A stretch of DNA of 64,000 nucleotides from Stutzerimonas stutzeri (lineage in GTDB: Bacteria; Pseudomonadota; Gammaproteobacteria; Pseudomonadales; Pseudomonadaceae), in the NCBI RefSeq assembly GCF_038561965.1, contig NZ_CP139348.1:682001-746000 (forward strand), read 5' to 3'. The notes under the pieces were generated by a model. That model made no database searches and had not been told where the DNA came from. It worked only from the letters and a program-made list of their open reading frames with translations. Within the stretch, counting starts at the first letter, position 1; each line of letters opens with the position of its first letter. Of this stretch, positions 25,081 to 33,421 are shown piece by piece. The position numbers were made by a program, and so were the translations under genes.

Positions 25081-25814
25081 ACACCCGCGGTGCGGACTGG
25101 CTCGTGCCCGAGTGGCCCGCCCCGGCGGGTGTCCGCGCCTGTGTGACCACGCGTCTAGGTGGCATCAGTACCCCGCCGTTCGATGGCCTCAACCTGGGCG
25201 ATCATGTCGGTGATGATCCGGCGGCAGTGGCCTGGAATCGACAACATCTACAGGACGCGCTCGGCTGTCAGCCCGCCTGGCTGGCGCAGGTGCATTCGAG
25301 CGTGGCAACACGTGCGACGCCAAGAACCTGCGTGACCGCCGATGCCAGCTGGAGCGAGACTCCTGGCCAGGCCTGTGCGGTGCTGACGGCCGACTGTCTG
25401 CCGGTGTTGTTCTGTGATCGCGCCGCGACACGCGTCGCTGCTGCTCATGCCGGCTGGCGAGGGCTGGCCGGTGGCATTCTCGAGGCGACACTCGAGGCGT
25501 TGGCGATTCCTTCCGGCGAGGTCCTCGCCTGGTTGGGGCCGGCGATCGGGCCGGCGGCATTCGAAGTCGGTCCTGAGGTGCGCGACGCATTCGTGGCGCA
25601 GCATCCGGCGGCTGTCGTCGCTTTCGTGCCGAGCCGTAATGACGGGCGCTTCATGGCTGATCTCTATCAGCTGGCGCGTATCCGCTTGGCAGCTGTTGGC
25701 GTTCATGCGGTCTACGGCGGTGGGCTGTGCACCTTCAGTGATCAGCGTTTCTATTCCTACCGTCGTGCTTCTCGCACGGGCCGCTTCGCCACGCTGATCT
25801 GGCTGGACCGATAG
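25077..25814 (+). CDS. pgeF: Peptidoglycan editing factor PgeF (YfiH, DUF152)
   Basis: Multicopper-oxidase-like fold protein of the YfiH/laccase-domain family that in E. coli hydrolyses the wrong UDP-MurNAc-L-Ser product, keeping L-Ala in peptidoglycan. 245 aa starting with GTG at 25077 that overlaps the rluD stop in GTGA. The conserved metal-site residues lie in AQVHS, ADCLPVLFCD and AAHAGWRG, and the C-terminal signature CTFSDQRFYSYRR is present. Coupling with rluD is conserved across proteobacteria. Confidence 0.93.
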   Translation: MNTRGADWLVPEWPAPAGVRACVTTRLGGISTPPFDGLNLGDHVGDDPAAVAWNRQHLQDALGCQPAWLAQVHSSVATRATPRTCVTADASWSETPGQACAVLTADCLPVLFCDRAATRVAAAHAGWRGLAGGILEATLEALAIPSGEVLAWLGPAIGPAAFEVGPEVRDAFVAQHPAAVVAFVPSRNDGRFMADLYQLARIRLAAVGVHAVYGGGLCTFSDQRFYSYRRASRTGRFATLIWLDR

Positions 25815-25889
25815 CATTCGCACCTTCCGTGCTGCCAGGTCAGGCAGTGACTCTGCCGTCTTGGCATGACCTGCATCAATTTCGTCCGC

Positions 25890-25917
25890 CTTGAATCTCC
25901 AACAATCATCCTCATCT
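25890..25917 (+). promoter_or_regulatory. Sigma32 (RpoH) heat-shock promoter of clpB
   Basis: CTTGAA (25890-25895), a 14-base spacer and CCTCATCT (25910-25917) match the sigma32 consensus (CTTGAA, 11-16 bases, CCCCATNT) at 13 of 14 fixed positions. The predicted start near 25925 gives a leader of about 65 bases before clpB. Confidence 0.8.
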
Positions 25918-25989
25918 ATGCTGCATCTCGCGGGTTCTTGTATGGCGCGGTTCATTGTGCCGGCCCGCTTTACTTGAGGATGAACTTCC

Positions 25990-28554
25990 ATGCGTATCGA
26001 TCGACTGACCAGCAAGCTTCAGCTTGCACTTTCCGATGCCCAATCCATTGCCGTCGGCCTTGATCACCCGTCCATTGAGCCGCTGCACCTTATGCAGGCC
26101 CTCCTTGAGCAGCAGGGTGGCTCAATCAAGCCATTGCTGATGCAGGTCGGCTTCGACCTTGCTGCGCTGCGTCAGGCCTTGACCAAGGAGCTCGACCAGC
26201 TGCCCAAGCTGCAGAATCCTACCGGCGACATGAACCTGTCGCAGGATCTTGCGCGTTTGCTCAATCAGGCTGATCGCCTCGCGCAGCAGAAGGGCGACCA
26301 ATACATTTCCAGCGAACTGGTGCTGCTTGCCGCACTCGATAGCAATACCCGCCTGGGTAAGTTGCTGCTGGCCCAGGGCGTCAGTAAGAAGGCGCTGGAG
26401 AACGCCATCAGCAACCTGCGCGGTGGCGATGCCGTCAACGACCCCAATGCCGAGGAATCACGGCAGGCGCTCGACAAGTACACCGTCGACATGACCAAGC
26501 GCGCCGAGGACGGCAAGCTCGACCCGGTGATCGGTCGCGACGATGAGATCCGGCGCACCATTCAGGTCCTGCAGCGGCGCACCAAGAACAATCCCGTACT
26601 GATCGGCGAGCCGGGTGTCGGCAAGACGGCCATCGTCGAGGGGCTGGCCCAGCGCATCGTCAATGGTGAAGTCCCCGATGGGCTCAAGGACAAGCGTCTG
26701 CTTGCCCTGGACATGGGCTCGCTGATTGCTGGTGCCAAGTTCCGCGGCGAGTTCGAAGAGCGTTTGAAGGCCGTGCTGAACGAGCTATCCAAGCAGGAAG
26801 GGCGCGTCATTCTGTTCATCGATGAGCTGCATACCATGGTCGGCGCAGGCAAGGCCGAAGGCGCCATGGATGCCGGCAACATGCTCAAGCCGGCCCTGGC
26901 ACGCGGCGAGCTGCATTGTGTTGGTGCTACCACGCTGGACGAGTACCGCCAGTACATCGAGAAGGATGCCGCTCTGGAGCGACGCTTCCAGAAGATTCAG
27001 GTGGACGAGCCGAGCGAGGAGGACACCATTGCCATCCTCCGTGGCCTGAAAGAGCGTTACGAGGTGCACCATGGGGTGACCATCACCGATGGGGCGATCA
27101 TCGCGGCGGCCAAGCTGAGCCACCGCTATATCACTGACCGGCAGCTGCCGGACAAGGCCATCGACCTGATTGATGAGGCAGGTAGTCGGATCCGCATGGA
27201 AATCGACTCCAAGCCGGAAGAGCTCGATCGCCTGGATCGCCGCCTGATCCAACTGAAGATTGAGCGCGAGGCGCTTAAGAAAGAGGACGACGAGGCCACC
27301 AAGAAGCGCTTGGCCAAGCTGGAAGACGACATCGCCAAGCTGGAGCGGGAGTACGCCGATCTGGACGAGATCTGGAAGTCGGAGAAAGCCGAGGTGCAGG
27401 GCTCGGCGCAGATCCAGCAGAAGATCGAGCAGGCCAAGGCTGAGCTCGAGGCGTCGCGGCGCAAGGGCGATCTGGCGCGCATGGCCGAGCTGCAGTACGG
27501 CATCATTCCGGATCTCGAGCGCAGCCTGGAGATGGTTGCTCAGCATGGCAAGAAAGAGAACCAGCTGCTGCGTAACAAGGTGACTGACGAGGAAATTGCC
27601 GAGGTGGTTTCCAAGTGGACCGGTATTCCGGTGTCGAAGATGCTCGAAGGCGAGCGTGACAAGCTGCTACGCATGGAAGACATGCTGCATACCCGCGTTA
27701 TCGGTCAGCATGAGGCGGTCGTAGCGGTTTCCAACGCTGTGCGCCGCTCGCGTGCAGGGCTGGCCGATCCGAACCGGCCAAGTGGCTCGTTCCTCTTCCT
27801 TGGTCCGACCGGGGTCGGTAAGACCGAGCTGTGCAAGGCGCTGGCCGAGTTTCTCTTCGATACCGAGGAGGCGATGATCCGCATCGACATGTCCGAGTTC
27901 ATGGAGAAACACTCTGTTGCCCGTCTTATCGGTGCGCCGCCGGGCTACGTCGGCTACGAGGAGGGCGGTTACCTGACCGAAGCGGTCCGCCGCAAACCCT
28001 ACTCGGTGGTGCTGATGGATGAGGTGGAGAAAGCCCATCCGGACGTATTCAACGTGCTGTTGCAGGTGCTTGAGGACGGTCGCTTGACCGATAGCCATGG
28101 CCGCACGGTGGACTTCAAGAACACCGTGATTGTAATGACCTCGAACCTGGGGTCGGCACAGATTCAGGAGCTGGTTGGCGACCCGGATGCGCAGCGGGCT
28201 GCGGTGATGGATGCGGTGGCTCATCATTTCCGGCCGGAGTTCATCAACCGCATCGACGAAGTGGTCGTGTTCGATCCGCTCGGTCGCGAGCAGATCACCG
28301 GTATCGCCGACATTCAGTTGGGCCGCCTGCGCAAGCGCCTGGCCGAACGCGAGCTGAGTCTGGAGCTCAGTCAGGAGGCGATGGACAAGCTGGTCGCTGT
28401 CGGCTACGACCCCGTCTATGGTGCGCGACCGCTCAAGCGTGCAATCCAGCGCTGGATCGAGAACCCGCTGGCGCAGCAGATACTCTCCGGCCAGTTCGCG
28501 CCGGGCAGCGGCGTCAAGGCGCGGGTCGATGGCGAACAGATCGTTTTCGATTGA
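25990..28554 (+). CDS. clpB: ATP-dependent disaggregase ClpB
   Basis: Hsp104-type chaperone that, with DnaK, threads aggregated proteins through its pore. 854 aa: Clp N-domain repeats (about 1-145), first AAA+ domain with Walker A GEPGVGKTAIVEG, the long middle coiled coil (about 400-525, with RRKGDLARMAELQYG), and the second AAA+ domain with GPTGVGKTELCKALAE and the pore loop GYVGYEEGG. Length equals E. coli ClpB (857 aa). The sigma32 promoter upstream agrees with heat induction. A long hairpin follows the stop. Confidence 0.98.
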   Translation: MRIDRLTSKLQLALSDAQSIAVGLDHPSIEPLHLMQALLEQQGGSIKPLLMQVGFDLAALRQALTKELDQLPKLQNPTGDMNLSQDLARLLNQADRLAQQKGDQYISSELVLLAALDSNTRLGKLLLAQGVSKKALENAISNLRGGDAVNDPNAEESRQALDKYTVDMTKRAEDGKLDPVIGRDDEIRRTIQVLQRRTKNNPVLIGEPGVGKTAIVEGLAQRIVNGEVPDGLKDKRLLALDMGSLIAGAKFRGEFEERLKAVLNELSKQEGRVILFIDELHTMVGAGKAEGAMDAGNMLKPALARGELHCVGATTLDEYRQYIEKDAALERRFQKIQVDEPSEEDTIAILRGLKERYEVHHGVTITDGAIIAAAKLSHRYITDRQLPDKAIDLIDEAGSRIRMEIDSKPEELDRLDRRLIQLKIEREALKKEDDEATKKRLAKLEDDIAKLEREYADLDEIWKSEKAEVQGSAQIQQKIEQAKAELEASRRKGDLARMAELQYGIIPDLERSLEMVAQHGKKENQLLRNKVTDEEIAEVVSKWTGIPVSKMLEGERDKLLRMEDMLHTRVIGQHEAVVAVSNAVRRSRAGLADPNRPSGSFLFLGPTGVGKTELCKALAEFLFDTEEAMIRIDMSEFMEKHSVARLIGAPPGYVGYEEGGYLTEAVRRKPYSVVLMDEVEKAHPDVFNVLLQVLEDGRLTDSHGRTVDFKNTVIVMTSNLGSAQIQELVGDPDAQRAAVMDAVAHHFRPEFINRIDEVVVFDPLGREQITGIADIQLGRLRKRLAERELSLELSQEAMDKLVAVGYDPVYGARPLKRAIQRWIENPLAQQILSGQFAPGSGVKARVDGEQIVFD

Positions 28555-28562
28555 GTGAGTCG

Positions 28563-28597
28563 GTTACCTGCAGGGCGCAGTGTGCCCTGCAGGTAAC
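28563..28597. terminator. Long hairpin after clpB
   Basis: A perfect 14-bp inverted repeat (28563-28576 with 28584-28597) encloses a 7-base loop, nine bases after the clpB stop. No T run follows, so it may act with Rho, or protect the mRNA end. Confidence 0.6.
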
Positions 28598-28670
28598 GCT
28601 TGACGGCACCGTGTTTTCGACGGCGCTGTAGGGTGAATGCAAAGTGTTGTAAAGAATCGCATTTTTAGGG

Positions 28671-28698
28671 TTGACAGGCGGGCCGGGAACCGTAAAAT
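28671..28698 (+). promoter_or_regulatory. Sigma70 promoter of the tRNA operon
   Basis: A perfect TTGACA (28671-28676), a 16-base spacer and TAAAAT (28693-28698) are followed by a GC-rich discriminator (GGCGCGCC), the form typical of stable-RNA promoters under stringent (ppGpp) control. Confidence 0.8.
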
Positions 28699-28750
28699 GG
28701 CGCGCCTCTGAGGCGGTAACTTAACGCTGAAGAGCTGGAATTGTAGTTGT

Positions 28751-28826
28751 TCCGCGATAGCTCAGTTGGTAGAGCAAATGACTGTTAATCATTGGGTCCC
28801 AGGTTCGAGTCCTGGTCGCGGAGCCA
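28751..28826 (+). tRNA. tRNA-Asn(GTT)
   Basis: 76-base tRNA. The acceptor stem TCCGCGA pairs with TCGCGGA, the anticodon GTT is at 28784-28786, the T-loop is GGTTCGAGTCC, and CCA is encoded. First gene of a three-tRNA operon. Confidence 0.97.
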
Positions 28827-28835
28827 AATTCCAAT

Positions 28836-28912
28836 CGGGGTATAGCGCAGTCCGGTAGCGCGCCTGCTTTGGGAGCAGGATGTCGGGAGTTCGAATCCCC
28901 CTACCCCGACCA
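28836..28912 (+). tRNA. tRNA-Pro(TGG)
   Basis: 77-base tRNA. Acceptor stem CGGGGTA with TACCCCG, anticodon stem CCTGC/GCAGG with loop TTTGGGA, giving anticodon TGG (28870-28872), and an encoded CCA. It follows tRNA-Asn by nine bases. Confidence 0.96.
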
Positions 28913-28917
28913 TTTTT

Positions 28918-28993
28918 GGGTCGTTAGCTCAGTTGGTAGAGCAGTTGGCTTTTAACCAATTGGTCGTAGGTTCGAATCCTACACGACCCACCA
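28918..28993 (+). tRNA. tRNA-Lys(TTT)
   Basis: 76-base tRNA. Acceptor stem GGGTCGT with ACGACCC, anticodon loop CTTTTAA with anticodon TTT (28951-28953), encoded CCA. Only five bases separate it from tRNA-Pro. An intrinsic terminator follows. Confidence 0.97.
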
Positions 28994-29015
28994 TACGAGC
29001 TTCTCTGGAAGCATG

Positions 29016-29053
29016 AAAAGCTGGATATCTTCACGGATATCCAGCTTTTTTTT
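29016..29053 (+). terminator. Intrinsic terminator of the tRNA operon
   Basis: GCTGGATATC (29020-29029) pairs perfectly with GATATCCAGC (29036-29045) and is followed by eight T; four A precede the stem, so it may also work weakly for the convergent ndh gene. Confidence 0.9.
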
Positions 29054-29065
29054 GCCCGCGATTTA

Positions 29066-29097
29066 GCGCCTGTTGCAGGCGCACCCGAAGGTGCGCC
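29066..29097. terminator. Overlapping hairpins at the 3' end of ndh
   Basis: GCGCCTG (29066-29072) pairs with CAGGCGC (29076-29082), while GGCGCACC (29078-29085) pairs with GGTGCGCC (29090-29097). The two share GGCGC and exclude each other. They lie just beyond the ndh stop on the minus strand, probably as its transcript end. Confidence 0.4.
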
Positions 29098-29106
29098 GCT
29101 TCGACA

Positions 29107-30402
29107 TTAGTGAAGTTTCAGGCGGGGCTCGGTGGAGCGGCTCAACTTGTCGCCGAGCATCATCAGCAGCGTACGAGGCACGCCGTACAGGGCGATCTGG
29201 TGCATGCGGTAAAGGGAGATGTAGAACATCCGCGCCAGCCAGCCTTCGAGCATGACGTTGCCGGTCAGGTTGCCCATAAGGTTGCCGACCGCCGAGAAGC
29301 TCGACAGCGAAATCAGTGAGCCGTAATCCTTGTAGCGATAGGTTGGCAGCGGCTTGCCTTCTAGCCGGTTGCGAATCGAACGAGCCAGCATGGAGGCTTG
29401 CTGATGCGCTGCCTGCGCGCGGGGCGGGACGTTGCGGTCGCTGTCCGGCTGGGGGCATGCGGCACAGTCGCCAAACGCGAAGATGTTGTCGTCGCGTGTG
29501 GTCTGTAGTGTCGGGTGCACAATCAGCTGGTTGATGCGATTGGTTTCCAGGCCGTCGAGCTCGTGGAGGAAGGCTGGAGCCTTGATTCCGGCAGCCCACA
29601 CCTTGAGGCTGGCCGGGACGAATTCGCCCTGCTTGGTGTGCAGGCCTTCGGCGGTCACTTCGCTTACCGCGGCGCCTGTCAGGACTGTGACGCCCAGATC
29701 CAGCAGCGTCTGGTGCACCGGTTGGCTGATTCGCTCGGGTAGTGCTGGCAGCACCTTTGGGCCAGCCTCTATGAGGGTGATGTTCACATCCTCAGGCTTG
29801 ATGCCGTCCAGACCATAGGCGGCCAGTTCCTTGGCGGCATGCAGTAGCTCGGCAGCAAGTTCAACGCCGGTAGCGCCTGCGCCGACGATGGCCATGCTGA
29901 TGTCGCTTGGCGCGGCTTCGCCGGCGTGGGCGCGCATGTAATGGCTAAGCAGCTGCCGATGAAAGCGCTCGGCCTGCTCACGGGTGTCGAGGAAGATGCA
30001 GTGCTCGGCGGCGCCCAGGGTGCCGAAATCGTTGGTCGTGCTGCCGACCGCGATTACCAGGGTGTCGTAATTCAGTGCGCGCGAAGGCACCAGTTCCACG
30101 CCGAACTCATCGCGAGTGGCGTTCAGTCGAATGCACTTGTTGGTCCGATCCAGGCCGGCCATGCGGCCCATCTGAAACTCGAAATGATTCCACTTGGCCT
30201 GGGCGACATAGTTGAGCTCGTCGGCGGACGAGTTCAGCGAGCCTGCGGCGACTTCGTGCAGCAGCGGCTTCCAAATATGCGTGAGGTTGGCATCGACAAG
30301 CGTGACCCGGGCTCTACCACGCTTGCCGAGAGTTCTGCCCAGGCGGGTAGCAAGCTCCAGACCGCCGGCGCCACCGCCGACGATTACGATTCGATGTGAC
30401 AT
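29107..30402 (-). CDS. ndh: Type II NADH dehydrogenase
   Basis: Non-proton-pumping NADH:quinone oxidoreductase (NDH-2), a peripheral flavoprotein at the inner membrane. 431 aa. The FAD-binding Rossmann motif IVIVGGGAGGLELATRLG is at the N-terminus, the second Rossmann (NADH) motif IVGAGATGVELAAELLH near residue 170, and FAFGDCAACPQ plus RAQAAHQQA mark the FAD site and quinone-side region. The C-terminal amphipathic helix expected for membrane attachment is in the last 60 residues (ARMFYISLYRMHQIALYG). The DUF3094 small membrane protein gene lies 54 bases upstream in the same direction, so the two are probably one operon. Confidence 0.94.
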   Translation of the reverse strand: MSHRIVIVGGGAGGLELATRLGRTLGKRGRARVTLVDANLTHIWKPLLHEVAAGSLNSSADELNYVAQAKWNHFEFQMGRMAGLDRTNKCIRLNATRDEFGVELVPSRALNYDTLVIAVGSTTNDFGTLGAAEHCIFLDTREQAERFHRQLLSHYMRAHAGEAAPSDISMAIVGAGATGVELAAELLHAAKELAAYGLDGIKPEDVNITLIEAGPKVLPALPERISQPVHQTLLDLGVTVLTGAAVSEVTAEGLHTKQGEFVPASLKVWAAGIKAPAFLHELDGLETNRINQLIVHPTLQTTRDDNIFAFGDCAACPQPDSDRNVPPRAQAAHQQASMLARSIRNRLEGKPLPTYRYKDYGSLISLSSFSAVGNLMGNLTGNVMLEGWLARMFYISLYRMHQIALYGVPRTLLMMLGDKLSRSTEPRLKLH

Positions 30403-30456
30403 GGGAATGACTCATAGCTGCAAGGAAATCTGGCGGCGGGACTGGGCGAGCGGGGC

Positions 30457-30630
30457 TCAAAGCACCAGGCGGCTCAAGAGGCGGCTCAAAAGCCCGAGGC
30501 CGAGAACCACGGCCAACACGACGAGCAGCAGGATCCACGGGCGAAACGGCTGGCGCTCGACCTGGTGCTGTGGTGCGCGGAGGTATTCATCGACGCGCTG
30601 CTGGTCTTCGGGGTTCAGGCGGCTGGGCAT
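30457..30630 (-). CDS. DUF3094 small membrane protein
   Basis: A 57-aa protein starting MPSRLNPEDQQRVDEYL, with a polar N-terminal third and one C-terminal transmembrane helix (about 32-57, WILLLVVLAVVLGLGLL then SRLLSRLVL). It fits the DUF3094 family of pseudomonads. GAGGTG stands five bases before the ATG and a sigma70-type promoter lies just upstream. It precedes ndh by 54 bases on the same strand, suggesting co-transcription; a function linked to NDH-2 is only inferred from this position. Confidence 0.85.
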   Translation of the reverse strand: MPSRLNPEDQQRVDEYLRAPQHQVERQPFRPWILLLVVLAVVLGLGLLSRLLSRLVL

Positions 30631-30654
30631 AGGCACCTCGAATGCAATGCAGGC

Positions 30655-30682
30655 ATTCTAGCTGTGCAGGGTCAAAAGCCAA
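30655..30682 (-). promoter_or_regulatory. Sigma70-type promoter of DUF3094-ndh
   Basis: On the minus strand TTGGCT (30682-30677), a 16-base spacer and TAGAAT (30660-30655) form a promoter 24 bases before the DUF3094 start. Confidence 0.5.
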
Positions 30683-30749
30683 GCGCGAAGTGCGGCGCAT
30701 TGCCGCGTGGTGAGGAATGGACATGCTGAATGGCATGCCCATTGGTGGG

Positions 30750-32999
30750 TCAGGCGTTCTTCAGCTTGCGCAGATTGCCTATCACCGACTCCAGGGCGCG
30801 GTCGAACAGCAGGGTGTCGTTGAGCAGTCGTATGGCCCCACGCTGGAACTCGGTCGCCAGGCCCATGCGGGTCTTTTCCAGGACTTTCATGCCGGTGCGG
30901 TTGACGAAAATGTACTTGCCAGTGGGCTTGATCACTGCAGCCAGCTTGCAGCGCAGCTTGTGTTCTTCGTCTTCCTGGAACTCGACCCAGCTGCCGACTC
31001 GCAGGTTGTCGACCTGAATCAGCGCTTCGTCGTTGTCCGGCAGGCTGATCTCTGGCTCCTGCTCGCGGCTTTCGCCAGGGGCGAGCAACACGATCTCGTC
31101 TACCACTTCGACCATTGCTGGCGCCGCTTCGGCGGTACCTGGCTGTGCGGAGGAGGCGTCATCTGTGGTGGCCTCCCCAGGCCGGGTCGACGCTTGCTGG
31201 AAGCGCTGCAGGGTCTGGACGTGGAGTGCTTCGAGCTGGGTAAAGAAATCTCCAGTGGAGAACGGGTCGAAGGCCGCGCTGACCAGGCCGTCGCGCAGTG
31301 CTTTAAGCAGGCTCGGGACCAGTTCCAGCAGGCGCGCGCGCGACGCTTCATCCTCATGCGGCGTAACGCTCCACACCAGGTCATCCATGGTGTCGAGCGC
31401 AGCCTGCCATTCTTCGGACTGAGTGCCATGTTTAAGGCATGTCAGTAGCAGAACCTTGCTCCAGGCTTCCTGTAGCAGGCGCACCACGACTTCCGGTAGC
31501 GTCTTGCCAAACAGGCGCTGGTTCAGTGCGTGTTCTACTTCCTGGCGGGCAATTTCAGCCTTGGCGCGGCCTTCTTCGGCGTCGCGGGTGCGCTGTTCGA
31601 GTAGCTCGCTGCGGCGGCGCTCGTCACCGGTGAAGGCCAGAAAGTCAGCCAGCAGCTCGGAGAAAATGGCGGGGTCGTCAACGAAGTCGTTGAGCAGGCG
31701 CGCCACGATCTGCTCGATCTTCTGGTACAGGCTGTCGCGCTGTGCCTCATCCTGATCGCCCCAGCCCATCGATGCGGATGCAATCTCGTTGAGGAGTCGT
31801 CGAGCGGGATGGCTTCCGCGGCTGAAGAAGGTCTTGTCCAGTACAGCAACCTTGAGCAGCGGAATCTGCAGTCTGCCAATCAGCGCCTTGAGCGAATCCG
31901 GCAGGGTGCGATCGTCGAGGATGAACTCGAACAGCATGGAGACGAGGTTGATTACGTCGTCATCAATCTCGCCGACCACACGCGACTTGCCTGTTTTCGC
32001 GCTGACCCGACTCAACAGGCTGGCCAGTTGTTCCTGAAGATCGAAATCATCGACCGTCTGCGGTGCGCGTGTCTGCATGTGTGACAGCAAGCGAAGCAGA
32101 TCGCCGCTGGATATCGGTATGGCGTCGCTCGGAATACTGCGAGCCGGGAGCGCGCTGCTGCCGCGAAGATCAGAGAGCAAGTTGTGCAGGGCACTGAACG
32201 CGGCTTCCTGCAGTCCTTCATCGGCGTAGATTGGCTGGCCGGCCGGTGCTGGCGGCGTGTGGCTGGCAGCCGGGGCGCCAGGGCGCTGCTGGCGGCGCGG
32301 CGGTGCCGACTGGAGTTCAGGCAGGATGCCGGCCGCTACCAGGGTCTGGTTGGCTTCGGCATACAACTGGTCGAGATCGCCAAGGACATATTTCTCGAAG
32401 AGCTTGAAGATGATCAGCTTGACCTTGATGTCCACGCCAAGGCTGCTACTGGCTTCAATGAAGTAGTCGCAGAGTGCGTGCGGTCCGAGCGGGTTGGTCT
32501 TGTCGTCGAGCTTCTTGCTGATCAGGGCGTTCATGCGCGTGGTCAGGTGGCCCAGCGGCTGCGCGGCGCGGCTCATCACCTTGGCGACCATCGTGTCGAT
32601 GGCGACCGACTCTTCCAGTTCGTCGTTCTGTACCAGAGAAAGGCTATCGAACGAGACGTTATCCAGCGCAGGAGGCTTGCCGATCTCGTACTGATTGAGC
32701 TTTGAGAATGCTTCGAACAGTTGCTGCAGGAAACCGCGTTCGATATTGCGGCGCTTCATGCGCAGATCACGCATGGCTTCGAAGAATGCGTTCTGTTCGA
32801 CGTTGCTGGTCGCGCGATCGGCAATTTCGAAGAGCGAGTCGTCGGCGTTGTCGAATAGCGACTGCAGAGCCTGGCGCAACTGTTGAGCGGTCTTGTCGCG
32901 CACACTGATGAGCGCCACTGGCAGGCGGCCTGCTGGTGAAGACGGCTTGTGCTCAGGGGCGGCCTTGTTCAGGTGCACCACTTTCGCATCGGTTCGCAT
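30750..32999 (-). CDS. DUF1631 family protein
   Basis: A 749-aa cytoplasmic protein of the DUF1631 family, known from pseudomonads and beta-proteobacteria beside nadC and of unknown function. The sequence is largely helical with many charged heptad-like stretches, a low-complexity Pro/Arg/Ala linker (about 255-285), no signal peptide or membrane segment, and a C-terminal segment (about 660-749) with IQVDNLRVGSWVEFQEDE and RTGMKVLEKTRMGLA that resembles a PilZ-like or small beta-barrel fold. If this is a PilZ-type c-di-GMP binder, the RxxxR motif expected before the barrel is not evident. A promoter lies about 150 bases upstream. Confidence 0.82.
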   Translation of the reverse strand: MRTDAKVVHLNKAAPEHKPSSPAGRLPVALISVRDKTAQQLRQALQSLFDNADDSLFEIADRATSNVEQNAFFEAMRDLRMKRRNIERGFLQQLFEAFSKLNQYEIGKPPALDNVSFDSLSLVQNDELEESVAIDTMVAKVMSRAAQPLGHLTTRMNALISKKLDDKTNPLGPHALCDYFIEASSSLGVDIKVKLIIFKLFEKYVLGDLDQLYAEANQTLVAAGILPELQSAPPRRQQRPGAPAASHTPPAPAGQPIYADEGLQEAAFSALHNLLSDLRGSSALPARSIPSDAIPISSGDLLRLLSHMQTRAPQTVDDFDLQEQLASLLSRVSAKTGKSRVVGEIDDDVINLVSMLFEFILDDRTLPDSLKALIGRLQIPLLKVAVLDKTFFSRGSHPARRLLNEIASASMGWGDQDEAQRDSLYQKIEQIVARLLNDFVDDPAIFSELLADFLAFTGDERRRSELLEQRTRDAEEGRAKAEIARQEVEHALNQRLFGKTLPEVVVRLLQEAWSKVLLLTCLKHGTQSEEWQAALDTMDDLVWSVTPHEDEASRARLLELVPSLLKALRDGLVSAAFDPFSTGDFFTQLEALHVQTLQRFQQASTRPGEATTDDASSAQPGTAEAAPAMVEVVDEIVLLAPGESREQEPEISLPDNDEALIQVDNLRVGSWVEFQEDEEHKLRCKLAAVIKPTGKYIFVNRTGMKVLEKTRMGLATEFQRGAIRLLNDTLLFDRALESVIGNLRKLKNA

Positions 33000-33421
33000 C
33001 GAGACTCTCCTGCGGTCGCCTGCTTAGGCGGTCACAACGCCAGATGTAAGCAGCGTCTTATATAGGTAACCAAGTCGGCAGGGCAAGGCGGAAGGCACCG
33101 GGCGAGCCCGCAATCGTGTGCGGGATTCTTCTATCGAACCGGAACCAGGCGCAGCATAGCCGAGCGCTTTGGTTTTTCAACGACGCCTCGTCAGCCCAGG
33201 CTCGTCATTCAGGTGGCGTCAATATTCTTGGAAGCATTATAAGCATCCGGCTCGGGCGCCAAGCTCAGTTTTTTATTGGACATGACCTGGCTCACAGATA
33301 CTCGCAGGTTTTCCGCCAGGAGGTAAAAAAAGCGCGCTGATTGCCCGGGCCGTCTCTGCATGTTGGCGCTGCCTCGGTCGAATTCAGCCTTTATACTCGC
33401 CGCAATCTTGAGGAGTCAGTC
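33000..33421. other. 422-bp intergenic region between divergent DUF1631 and nadC
   Basis: No gene of convincing length is seen. The region contains a minus-strand promoter for DUF1631 (33153-33180), a small hairpin close to the DUF1631 ribosome-binding site (CGCCT-GCTT-AGGCG, about 33017-33030), a CCCGCA/TGCGGG hairpin near 33108-33125, a weak TATACT element before nadC (33392-33397), and AT-rich stretches around 33220-33290. In P. aeruginosa pilA is near nadC; no pilin gene is here. Confidence 0.6.
33153..33180 (-). promoter_or_regulatory. Sigma70-type promoter of DUF1631
   Basis: On the minus strand TTGAAA (33180-33175), 16 bases and TATGCT (33158-33153) give a good match. The leader to the ATG at 32999 would be about 145 bases. 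Confidence 0.5.
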
